A stretch of 64,000 bases of DNA, taken from CAVVNP01 sp963800235. GTDB lineage: Bacteria; Actinomycetota; Acidimicrobiia; Acidimicrobiales; Iamiaceae. The stretch spans positions 248,001 through 312,000 of the forward strand of contig CAWDAD010000003.1 in NCBI GenBank assembly GCA_963800235.1. Direction: 5' to 3'. Below, one piece after another: positions 7,593-15,081 of the stretch. Numbering within the stretch: position 1 is the first letter of the stretch; each line of letters opens with the position of its first letter. The notes below the pieces were generated by a model. It was not told the DNA's origin, searched no databases, and saw only the letters and a program-made list of their open reading frames with translations. A program made the position numbers and the translations under genes.

Positions 7593-8477
7593 TCAGGTGC
7601 AGGCGCCCTGCGGGTCGGCTCGGGTGCCCGTCGCCGCCGGGTCGGGGTACAGCAGACCGGCCACCGTCACCGGCTCGACCCCGTGGCTGCGGACGATGGC
7701 GACGAGCTGGTCGAAGGCGTCCGCCGTGGTCGGGTAGTTCACGTGGCCGAGCACGATGGCGCCCGGCCGGGCGCAGCGGTCGGTGGCCCCGAGCACCTGG
7801 CTCGGCGGCTGCGGCGACGAGTCCGAGAGGGTCGCCGACCAGTAGACGATCACCGTGAAGCCGAGCTGCCCGGCGATGGCCGCCACCCGGCTGTCGTAGG
7901 TGCCGCCGGGCGGCCGCAGGAACGGACGGGACGAGACGCCGAAGGTCCGCTCGATCCAGTCCTCGTTGGCCTGGATCTCGTAGCGGACCCGGTCGTCGGA
8001 GAGCTGGGTCAGGGTGAGGTGGTCGAGGGTGTGGTTGCAGATCTGGACCAGTCCTTGGGCGATCAGCACCCGGATGAACGGCGCGTAGCGCTCCCAGACC
8101 GCGGCGTAGCGCCCGTTCGGGCAGAAGGTCACCGGCACCCGGGTGCGGGCCACCGCGGCAACCATCGTCCCCACGCACTCGTCGCAGAAGCCGTCGTCGA
8201 AGGTGAGAGCCACCCGGGGAGGACCGGTGGTGGGGCCGGCGGCCACGACGTGGGCATCGCCCGGCTGGGGCGGGGTGATCGGGGGCAGGGTCGTCGGCGG
8301 CACGGTGGGCGGGGGCGGGGTGGGCGCCCGCGGGGTGGCGACGCGCCCCGCCGGCACCGTCACCGCCCGGGACGGCACCCGGCGGCCGGCGCGCCCCGGC
8401 GAGGACCCTGCGGTCGAGCAGGCGGCCGAGGCCACCACGAGCGCGCTGGACAGCGCCGCGACCACCACCCGTTGCAC
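7593..8477 (-). CDS. Polysaccharide deacetylase (NodB domain) lipoprotein
   Basis: A carbohydrate esterase family 4 (NodB) hydrolase that likely removes acetyl groups from a cell-wall or extracellular glycan. With GTG 8477 the protein (294 aa) opens with a lipoprotein signal ending in the lipobox VVASAAC. A Pro/Thr-rich linker precedes the catalytic motifs: VALTFDDGF (motif 1), CNHTLDHL (metal His pair) and RPPGGTYD (motif 3). An upstream ATG at 8534 gives a longer N-region. I prefer GTG 8477 because TAGCCT sits 8 nt before it. It is divergent from the PHP gene. Confidence 0.88.
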   Translation of the reverse strand: MQRVVVAALSSALVVASAACSTAGSSPGRAGRRVPSRAVTVPAGRVATPRAPTPPPPTVPPTTLPPITPPQPGDAHVVAAGPTTGPPRVALTFDDGFCDECVGTMVAAVARTRVPVTFCPNGRYAAVWERYAPFIRVLIAQGLVQICNHTLDHLTLTQLSDDRVRYEIQANEDWIERTFGVSSRPFLRPPGGTYDSRVAAIAGQLGFTVIVYWSATLSDSSPQPPSQVLGATDRCARPGAIVLGHVNYPTTADAFDQLVAIVRSHGVEPVTVAGLLYPDPAATGTRADPQGACT

Positions 8478-8485
8478 GAGCCCGA

Positions 8486-8491
8486 AGGCTA
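8486..8491 (-). promoter_or_regulatory. -10 element (TAGCCT) of the deacetylase gene
   Basis: TAGCCT on the minus strand, 8 nt before GTG 8477. It argues for the shorter start. Confidence 0.45.
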
Positions 8492-8602
8492 GGGGGCCCG
8501 GACGTCCCGTCGGCGGACCTCGACCTGCCGTCATCCTGCCGTCGCCCGCCGTCCTCCGCGCCGGGGCCGTCCGAAGGCCACGGGGCCGTCGTGCCGCACC
8601 GG

Positions 8603-8608
8603 TACGGT
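8603..8608 (+). promoter_or_regulatory. -10 element (TACGGT) of the PHP gene
   Basis: TACGGT, 8 nt before GTG 8617, with no room for a ribosome-binding site. Confidence 0.55.
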
Positions 8609-8616
8609 GGCCCGCC

Positions 8617-9660
8617 GTGGACCCCGCTGCGACCCTCGAGCGCATCGCCTACCTGCTCGACCGCAGCCTCGGGCCGAGCCAGAAGTCGGCCGCCTACCTG
8701 CGGGCCGCCGACATCGTCCGCAGCGAGGGCGACGCCGCCATCGCGGCGCGGGCCGAGGCCGGCACGCTGCGCGAGCTGGCCGGCATCGGGTCGAGCACCG
8801 AGTCGGTCATCGTCGACGCCCTCGCCGACCGGGAGCCGAAGCGGCTCACCGAGCTGGAGGCGTCCACCGTCGTGCCCCTCGGCGACGGCGCCGACCTGCG
8901 GGCCGCCCTCAAGGGCGACTGCCACACCCACTCGACCTGGTCCGACGGCGGCGCCTCGATCGAGACCATGGCCCGGGCCGCCCAGGCCCTCGGGCACGAG
9001 TACCACGTGGTCACCGACCACTCCCCCCGGCTGACCATCGCCCACGGCCTGACCCCCGAGCGGCTGCGGGACCAGCTGGCCGAGATCGCCGCCCTGAACG
9101 ACGAGCTGGCGCCGTTCCGGATCCTCACCGGCATCGAGGTCGACATCCTGGCCGACGGCAGCCTCGACCAGGACGAGGACCTGCTGGCCGAGCTGGACGT
9201 GGTGGTGGCCAGCGCCCACTCCAAGCTGTCGATGGACGCCAAGGCCATGACCGAGCGGCTCGTGCTGGCGGTGGCCAACCCCCACGTCGACATCCTCGGC
9301 CACTGCACCGGGCGCAAGCTGAAGCCCACCGACCCGCCGAGCGACATCTCGCCGTCACGGGTGGTGCGGGCGCAGTCGAGCTTCGACCCGGAGATCGTGT
9401 TCGCCGCCTGCCAGCGCTTCGACACCGCGGTCGAGATCAACTGCCGACCCGAACGCCAGGACCCGCCCGACGAGCTGCTCGCCCTGGCCCTCGAGTGGGA
9501 CTGCCGGCTGAGCATCGACACCGACGCCCATGCCCCGGGCCAGCTCGAGTGGCAGCCCTACGGGTGCGACAAGGCGGCCCGCTTCGACGTCACCGCCGAC
9601 CGGGTGGTCAACACCATGGCGGCCGACGACCTGCTGGCCTGGACCGCCTCGCACGACTGA
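8617..9660 (+). CDS. PHP domain protein with PolX-type N-terminal HhH region
   Basis: A 347-aa protein resembling a bacterial family X DNA polymerase stripped of its palm/fingers. The first ~90 residues are the helical/HhH region (AAYLRAADIV, LRELAGIGSSTESVIVDAL). They are followed by a PHP phosphoesterase domain: KGDCHTHSTWSDG near residue 103, VVTDHSPRL, GIEVDILADG, SAHSKLSM, DILGHCTGR and SIDTDAHAPG. These His/Asp/Glu residues bind the metal cluster. A repair-related 3'-5' exonuclease or phosphoesterase role is inferred. GTG 8617 was chosen for its TACGGT promoter at 8 nt. Confidence 0.88.
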   Translation: MDPAATLERIAYLLDRSLGPSQKSAAYLRAADIVRSEGDAAIAARAEAGTLRELAGIGSSTESVIVDALADREPKRLTELEASTVVPLGDGADLRAALKGDCHTHSTWSDGGASIETMARAAQALGHEYHVVTDHSPRLTIAHGLTPERLRDQLAEIAALNDELAPFRILTGIEVDILADGSLDQDEDLLAELDVVVASAHSKLSMDAKAMTERLVLAVANPHVDILGHCTGRKLKPTDPPSDISPSRVVRAQSSFDPEIVFAACQRFDTAVEINCRPERQDPPDELLALALEWDCRLSIDTDAHAPGQLEWQPYGCDKAARFDVTADRVVNTMAADDLLAWTASHD

Positions 9661-9724
9661 GCTGGTCCGGCCGCCGCCCGCCCGGTCCGGCCGAGACGCG
9701 CGGCCGGCGACGCCCGTCGGACGG

Positions 9725-10741
9725 TCAGTCGGCGGGCGGGGTGTCGCCGTTCACCCACCGCATGTCGGGGTAGCGGTCGCCGGTGGCCCGGAGGGCGTCG
9801 AGCCGGGCCAGGTGCTCGTGGTCGAGCCGCACGGTGAGGGCCCCGAGGTTGTCGTCGAGGTAGGTCCGGCGCTTGGTGCCGGGGATGGGCACCACGTCCT
9901 CGCCCTGGGCCAGCACCCAGGCCAGCGCGACCTGCCCGGCGCTGGCATCCAGCTCGATGGCGATGGCCCGCACCTCGTCGACCATGGCCAGGTTGGCAGC
10001 CAGGGCGTCGCCCTGGAAGCGGGGCTGGGTGCGGCGGAAGTCGTCGTCGGCCAGGTCGTCGAGGTCGGTGACCGCGCCGGTGAGCAGGCCCCGGCCGAGC
10101 GGGCTGTAGGGGACGATGCCGATGCCGAGCGCCCGGCAGGTGGGCACGACCTCGACCTCGAGGTCGCGGCTGAAGAGGGACCACTCGCTCTGCAGGGCGG
10201 TGATGGGGTGGACGGCGGCGGCGCGCTGCAGGCCCTCGGCCGACGCCTCGGACAGCCCGAGGTGGCGCACCTTGCCCTCCTCGACCAGCCCGGCCATGGC
10301 GCCGACGGTCTCCTCGATCGGCACCCGCGGGTCGGCCCGGTGCTGGTAGTAGAGGTCGATGTGGTCGACGCCGAGGCGGCGGAGCGACGCGTCGCAGGCC
10401 TGGCGCACGTAGTCGGGCGACCCGTCGACGCCCCGGGGCAGGCGCTCCCCGGGCCGGTGGACGATGCCGAACTTGGTGGCGATCACGAGCTCGTCGCGCA
10501 CCCCGCCCAGCACCTCGCCGACCAGCTCCTCGTTGTGGCCGAGGCCGTAGACGTCGGCGGTGTCGAAGAAGGTGATGCCGGACTCGTAGGCCTTCCGCAG
10601 CGTCGCCACCGCCTCGTCCCGGTCGGGGCGTCCGTAGGCGAAGCTCATGCCCATGCAGCCGAGGCCCTCGGCGGTGACGACCAGGTCGTCGGCCCCCAGC
10701 GAGCGGACGGGCAGGGTGGCGGGAGAGACGTGCTCGGTCAT
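9725..10741 (-). CDS. Aldo/keto reductase
   Basis: A 338-aa NADPH-dependent AKR of the YajO/tas-like group. Barrel landmarks: GLGCMGMSFAYG, FFDTADVYGLGHNEELVGE (catalytic Asp/Tyr), VIATKFGI (Lys), YYQHRADPRVP (His), HLGLSEASAE, then NADP-binding VPIPGTKRRTYLDDN near the C-terminus. The substrate is unknown. ATG 10741 is preceded by TACCGT at 7 nt. The neighbouring SCO6745 gene is divergent. Confidence 0.9.
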   Translation of the reverse strand: MTEHVSPATLPVRSLGADDLVVTAEGLGCMGMSFAYGRPDRDEAVATLRKAYESGITFFDTADVYGLGHNEELVGEVLGGVRDELVIATKFGIVHRPGERLPRGVDGSPDYVRQACDASLRRLGVDHIDLYYQHRADPRVPIEETVGAMAGLVEEGKVRHLGLSEASAEGLQRAAAVHPITALQSEWSLFSRDLEVEVVPTCRALGIGIVPYSPLGRGLLTGAVTDLDDLADDDFRRTQPRFQGDALAANLAMVDEVRAIAIELDASAGQVALAWVLAQGEDVVPIPGTKRRTYLDDNLGALTVRLDHEHLARLDALRATGDRYPDMRWVNGDTPPAD

Positions 10742-10748
10742 GGCCCCG

Positions 10749-10754
10749 ACGGTA
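10749..10754 (-). promoter_or_regulatory. -10 element (TACCGT) of the aldo/keto reductase gene
   Basis: TACCGT on the minus strand, 7 nt before ATG 10741. Confidence 0.5.
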
Positions 10755-10799
10755 GGGGGCCACCCGCCGGTCCGGGTGCGGAGCCGCCAGACTGACCGG

Positions 10800-11663
10800 A
10801 TGGCCGTCCCCGCTCCCGCCGACGCCCGCCGGCTGTGGAGGGCGCTCGAGCCGCTCCACGCCATGATCTACTTCGCCCCCGAGGCGCCCGAGCACTACGC
10901 CGCCGCGGGGTTGAAGGGCGGGTGGATGGGCTACTTCGCCAGCCGGTCGGCCGCCATGGGTCCCGTGCCGGCGCCGGTGGTCACCGCCACCTTCTTCAAC
11001 TTCGCCCCGACCATGGTCGAGCGGGCCATCCCCGACGCCTGGGGCTTCGCCCCGCCGACCTCGGTGCTGGCCGCCCGCCTGGCCGCCGCCGACCGGGCGC
11101 TGCGCCGGCTGCTGGGTGACGCCATCGGCTCGTCCGAGGTCGCCGAGGCGGCCGGGCTGGCCCGCGCCGCGGCCGAGCTGGCCACCGCCGAGGGTCGTCC
11201 GCTCTTCGGCGCCCACGCCTCGCTGCCCTGGCCCGACGAGCCCCACCTCGTCCTGTGGCACGCCGCCACCCTGCTACGCGAGCACCGCGGCGACGGCCAC
11301 GTGGCGGTGCTGACCGCCGAGGGCATCAGCGGGCTCGAGGCCCACGTGCTGATCGTCGGCGAGGGCGTCATGCCCCGATCGGTCATGCAGTCGGTGCGGG
11401 GCTGGACCGAGGAGCAGTGGGACGAGACCGCCGAGCGGCTGCGGCGCCGCAACCTGCTCGGTCCCGACGACGAGCTCACCGACGAGGGACACGACCTGCG
11501 CACCCGGGTCGAGGCCCGCACCGACCGGCTGGCCGTGGGCCCGTACGTGGCGCTGGGCGGCGAGCGCACCGAGCGGCTGCACGACCTGGCCCGCCCGCTC
11601 GCGCTGCGGATCGTCGACGGCGGCGGCCTCCCCGTCCCCAACCCCGTCGGCGTGACGGTCTGA
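10800..11663 (+). CDS. SCO6745 family protein (paralogue 1)
   Basis: A 287-aa actinobacterial protein of unknown function. Family landmarks: LEPLHAMIYFAPEAPEHY, GYFASRSAAMGPV, ATFFNFAPTMVERAIP, LPWPDEPHLVLWHAATLLREHRGDGHVA and RGWTEEQWDETAERL. The last segments look like a compact helical domain with a winged-helix-like end. A second copy of the same length lies at 40967-41830. No catalytic motif is evident. CAGACT lies 6 nt before the ATG, a weak match to the leaderless pattern. Confidence 0.85.
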   Translation: MAVPAPADARRLWRALEPLHAMIYFAPEAPEHYAAAGLKGGWMGYFASRSAAMGPVPAPVVTATFFNFAPTMVERAIPDAWGFAPPTSVLAARLAAADRALRRLLGDAIGSSEVAEAAGLARAAAELATAEGRPLFGAHASLPWPDEPHLVLWHAATLLREHRGDGHVAVLTAEGISGLEAHVLIVGEGVMPRSVMQSVRGWTEEQWDETAERLRRRNLLGPDDELTDEGHDLRTRVEARTDRLAVGPYVALGGERTERLHDLARPLALRIVDGGGLPVPNPVGVTV

Positions 11664-11685
11664 AGCACGTGGCGAGCTCGGCAGG

Positions 11686-11720
11686 CCCGGTGGCGGGCGG
11701 TCGCGCCGCCCGCCACCGGG
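11686..11720. terminator. Strong hairpin between convergent genes
   Basis: A perfect 15-bp stem (CCCGGTGGCGGGCGG / complement) with a TCGCG loop, lying between the SCO6745 gene and the tautomerase gene, which converge. There is no T-tract, as is common in high-GC actinobacteria. Probably a bidirectional terminator. Confidence 0.7.
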
Positions 11721-11732
11721 ATCACCGCCCGT

Positions 11733-11957
11733 TCAGGACGTGCCCCCCGCTTGGAGGTCCTTGACGTCCTGGGTCGTGAGGCAGTGGCCCCCGATCCCCC
11801 AGTCGCCGCTCTTGACCTCGTCGACGGTCACGAAGGTGACCTGGCGCATGGCCTCGCCCTCGATGCCGACCATGGTCTCGGTCAGCTTGGTGATCATCTC
11901 CTGCTTGTCCTCGGGGCTGAACACACCCTCGATGAGCTTGACGTTGACGAACGGCAT
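11733..11957 (-). CDS. 4-oxalocrotonate tautomerase family protein
   Basis: A 74-aa member of the tautomerase superfamily. The mature N-terminus is Pro (MPFVNVKLIEGVFSPEDKQE), the catalytic general base of the family, followed by the beta-alpha-beta pattern (MITKLTETMVGIEG, VTFVTVDEVKSGDWGIGG). It probably acts as a small oligomer on an enol/keto acid; the true substrate is unknown. The start is fixed by the Pro-1 requirement and by a good AGGAGG site about 9 nt upstream, one of the few classic Shine-Dalgarno leaders here. Confidence 0.9.
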   Translation of the reverse strand: MPFVNVKLIEGVFSPEDKQEMITKLTETMVGIEGEAMRQVTFVTVDEVKSGDWGIGGHCLTTQDVKDLQAGGTS

Positions 11958-12005
11958 GTGCCTCTCCTCCTGGTTGGTGGTTGACCGCCATCCTCCGCCC
12001 GGGGG

Positions 12006-12046
12006 CTTGCGGCGACGCGGTGGCCCGCATGCGGTCGAGCCGCAAG
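12006..12046. promoter_or_regulatory. Nested inverted repeats, candidate operator
   Basis: CTTGCGGC (12006-12013) is mirrored by GCCGCAAG (12039-12046), enclosing a second palindrome CCGCATGCGG (12025-12034). They lie in the divergent region between the tautomerase and the BTAD regulator. A role as an operator or mRNA structure is inference. Confidence 0.4.
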
Positions 12047-12092
12047 GGAGCGACCGGCTGCGGCCGCCCTCGAGGTGGGCCACAATCGGCGG

Positions 12093-15062
12093 GTGGCACC
12101 CACCGTCAGGCTCCTCGGGCCGGTGGTGATCGACGACCCGGAGGCGCCGCCTCCGCCACTCAGCCCCAAGCCGCGCCTCGTCCTCGCCCTCTTGGCCGCC
12201 CACCGCGGCGCCGTGGTCTCGACCGACCGGCTGTGCGACGTGCTCTGGGGCGACGTCCCTCCGCCCTCGGCGGTGGCGACCTTGCAGAGCCACCTGTCCC
12301 GGTTGCGCGGCATGCTGGCCCCGGCGGGAGGCATCGCCTCGCTCGACAACGGCTACCGCCTCGAACTGCCCGACGGCGGTCTCGATGTCGACCACTTCGA
12401 CCGGTTGGCCGACCAGGCCCGCCAGGCGGCCGAACCGCGGGAGTCCGCCGAGCTGTATGAGGCCGCGTTGGCCTGGTGGAGGGGTCCCGCCTTCGGCGAC
12501 CTGGCCGACGTCGAGTGGATCCGGGCGGAGGCGGTCCGTCTCGACGAGCTCCGCCTGACCGCCACCGAGGAGTGGGTGGAGAGCCGCCTCGGCACCTGCG
12601 GGGATGCATCGCTCGTCGGCGACCTCGAGGGGCTCACGGCGGCCAACCCACTGCGGGAGCGGTTCCTGCGCCAGCTCATGTTGGCGATGTTCCGGGAGGG
12701 GCGCCAGGCCGAGGCCCTTCGCCGGGCGCAGGAGTTCCGCACCTGCCTCCGTGACGGCATGGGTCTCGACCCCTCACCGGCGCTCCAAGGCCTCGAGGCC
12801 CGGATCCTGGCCGAGGACGACACGTTGCTCGGCCCGGCGACGCCGGCCCCGGCCACGAGCGGCACCCGGGCCACGGTGTTCGATGATCGGGACCGGCTGG
12901 TTGGCCGTGAGCTCGACCTCGACCGGATCGCCGATGCCCTCGAGACCGCCGCCCTGGTCACGCTGGTGGGGCCTGGCGGTGTCGGCAAGACGCGGCTCGC
13001 CCGCCGGGTCGCATCCACCGCAGACCGCTTCGAGGACGGCACCAGCTTCATCGAGCTGGCGGCGGTGAGCGACGCCACGTCCTGGGCCGACGCCGCCGCC
13101 ACCGCCCTCGACGTCCAGCCGCACCAGCAGCTCGCCATGGAGGACGCGCTGCTCGTCGCCCTTGCCGAGCGTCACCAGCTCGTCGTCCTCGACAACTGCG
13201 AGCACCTGCTCGAGACGCTGGTGCCCTTCGTGGACCGGGCGCGGGCCCGCTGCCCGCTCGTCCACCTGCTCGCCACCTCGCGCCAACCCCTCGGTCTTCC
13301 GGGCGAGGTGGTGCTGGAGGTGTCGCCGCTCCCGGTCGGTGCCCCTGACGTGGCCGACCCGCGGGCGATCGCCGGGGCTCCCGCGGTCGATCTGCTCCTC
13401 GAACGGGTGCGGGCGGTCGCGCCCGGCTTCACGATCACCGATGCGAACGCCCCGGTGCTCCGCGAGATCTGCCGACACCTCGACGGCGTGCCCCTGGCGC
13501 TCGAACTGGTGGCGGCGCGGTTCCGTTCGCTGGACCCCGAGACGATCCTGCAGCGCCTGGCGGGACCCGCCGGCGCCCTGGGCGCTCGTCTTCGCTCCGC
13601 CGATCCTCGCCACCGCACGCTGCGGGACACGATCGCCTGGTCGTTCGCCCAGCTGAGCTCCGCCGAGAAGGAGCTCTTCGCCCGGCTCGCCGTCTTCGCC
13701 GGGAGCTTCGAGCTCGACGCCGTCGAGTCCGTCTGCGGCGACGGACCCCGATCCGCCGACGGCGGGGGGGACGACATCGTCGACGTCCTGGCGACGCTGG
13801 TCGACAAGTCGATGGTCCAACTGGTCAGCCGTGACAACACGAGGTACCAGCTGCTCGAAACGCTGCGCGCCTACGGCAAGGAGCAGCTCGACGAGCTCGG
13901 CTGGACCGAGCAGGTCAGCGACGCCCACCTCCGCTGGTTCACGGATCTGGCCGGGCAAGCCAGCGTGGGGTTGGCCGGTCCCGACGAGGCGACGTGGTCG
14001 CAACGCATCGACTCGGACTTCGACGACTTCCGCACGGCGCACGGTCGGGCGGTGCGGGTCGGTGACGGAGACGCCGCACTCCGCCTCGTCGCCGGTCTCC
14101 GGGAGTTCGCGTTCCGGCGCATCCGCTACGAGGTCACGGCGTGGGCGGCCACGTCGTCTGGCCTTCCCGGTCTCGCGTCCCATCCCCGGTACCCGGTCGT
14201 GCTGGCCATCGTCAGCTACGGGCACTTCGTCCGGGGTGACCTCGGACCGGCCATCGAGGTCGCCCTCCGGGCCGTCGGCCACGACGACGATCCCCTCGAC
14301 AGCAGCGGCCTGGCCGAGCGGACCCTCGGGAACGCGCTGTTCTACCTCGGTCGAACCGACGAGGCCCTCCGGTGGATGGACCGCATGGTCGACTCGGCTC
14401 GCGAGGGATCACCGGCGCGCCTGGCCCACGCGCTCTACATGCGTTCGGTGGCCGAGACCAGCGTCGGGCGCACCGTCCGCGGCGCGGTCCTGGCCGGGGA
14501 GGCTCAGGCCCCGGCCCGGGCCAGCGGCTCGCCGACGGCCCAGGCCCAGGCGGCGTACGCGCTGGGACTGGCGCTCGAGGGCACGGATCCCGCCGAGAGC
14601 CTCGGCCTGCTGCGGGAGTCCGCCGAGCTGGCAGGTCGCGCCGGCAACCGCTGGATCGAGGCCTTCGCCCAGACCGAGGTCTGGTGGCTCGAGGCCCGCG
14701 ATGGCGACGTCCACGCCGCGCTCGACGGATCGGGGCGCGTCATCGAGACGTGGCACCGGGGCGGAGACTGGGCGAACCTCCAACTCTCGTTGCGCCGCCT
14801 GTTCGGCCTCCTGACCCGGATCGGCGATCACCGTGGAGCCGCGGTGCTTCACGGAGCTCTGGCCGCGTCCGGCGCCACCTCGGCGCTTCCCTTCGAACCC
14901 GGCGACGCGGAGCAACTCGATCGCGCCGTCGACGAGGTCGCCCGGACGCTCGGACCCTCGGCCTTCGAGGCCGCCACCGACGCCGGGAGGCAGCTGTCCG
15001 AAGCGGCGCTCGTGAGCTACGTCCGGGACCGCATCGCCCTTCAGGCTCCGACGCCGGGCTGA
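12093..15062 (+). CDS. BTAD domain transcriptional regulator with NTPase and TPR region (AfsR/SARP-like)
   Basis: A 989-aa SARP/AfsR-type regulator. Residues 1-95 form an OmpR-type winged helix (VRLLGPVVIDD ... SHLSRLRGML). Residues 100-245 are the BTAD helical domain (FDRLADQARQA ... FRTCLRDGMGLDPSPALQGLE). An AP-ATPase module follows with Walker A GPGGVGKTRL near residue 293 and Walker B LVVLDNCEHLL, then a winged-helix/TPR-like C-terminal half. It should couple ATP/ligand state to DNA binding; the target genes are unknown. GTG 12093 was chosen because CACAAT precedes it by 6 nt. Base use is slightly less GC-extreme than in its neighbours. Confidence 0.9.
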   Translation: MAPTVRLLGPVVIDDPEAPPPPLSPKPRLVLALLAAHRGAVVSTDRLCDVLWGDVPPPSAVATLQSHLSRLRGMLAPAGGIASLDNGYRLELPDGGLDVDHFDRLADQARQAAEPRESAELYEAALAWWRGPAFGDLADVEWIRAEAVRLDELRLTATEEWVESRLGTCGDASLVGDLEGLTAANPLRERFLRQLMLAMFREGRQAEALRRAQEFRTCLRDGMGLDPSPALQGLEARILAEDDTLLGPATPAPATSGTRATVFDDRDRLVGRELDLDRIADALETAALVTLVGPGGVGKTRLARRVASTADRFEDGTSFIELAAVSDATSWADAAATALDVQPHQQLAMEDALLVALAERHQLVVLDNCEHLLETLVPFVDRARARCPLVHLLATSRQPLGLPGEVVLEVSPLPVGAPDVADPRAIAGAPAVDLLLERVRAVAPGFTITDANAPVLREICRHLDGVPLALELVAARFRSLDPETILQRLAGPAGALGARLRSADPRHRTLRDTIAWSFAQLSSAEKELFARLAVFAGSFELDAVESVCGDGPRSADGGGDDIVDVLATLVDKSMVQLVSRDNTRYQLLETLRAYGKEQLDELGWTEQVSDAHLRWFTDLAGQASVGLAGPDEATWSQRIDSDFDDFRTAHGRAVRVGDGDAALRLVAGLREFAFRRIRYEVTAWAATSSGLPGLASHPRYPVVLAIVSYGHFVRGDLGPAIEVALRAVGHDDDPLDSSGLAERTLGNALFYLGRTDEALRWMDRMVDSAREGSPARLAHALYMRSVAETSVGRTVRGAVLAGEAQAPARASGSPTAQAQAAYALGLALEGTDPAESLGLLRESAELAGRAGNRWIEAFAQTEVWWLEARDGDVHAALDGSGRVIETWHRGGDWANLQLSLRRLFGLLTRIGDHRGAAVLHGALAASGATSALPFEPGDAEQLDRAVDEVARTLGPSAFEAATDAGRQLSEAALVSYVRDRIALQAPTPG

Positions 15063-15081
15063 ACCCCCGTGGGGCGCTTTC

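Noticed and set aside
8477..8534. Deacetylase start at ATG 8534
   Set aside because: Possible, but its upstream AGG is adjacent with no spacing, while GTG 8477 has TAGCCT at 8 nt and gives a standard lipoprotein signal.
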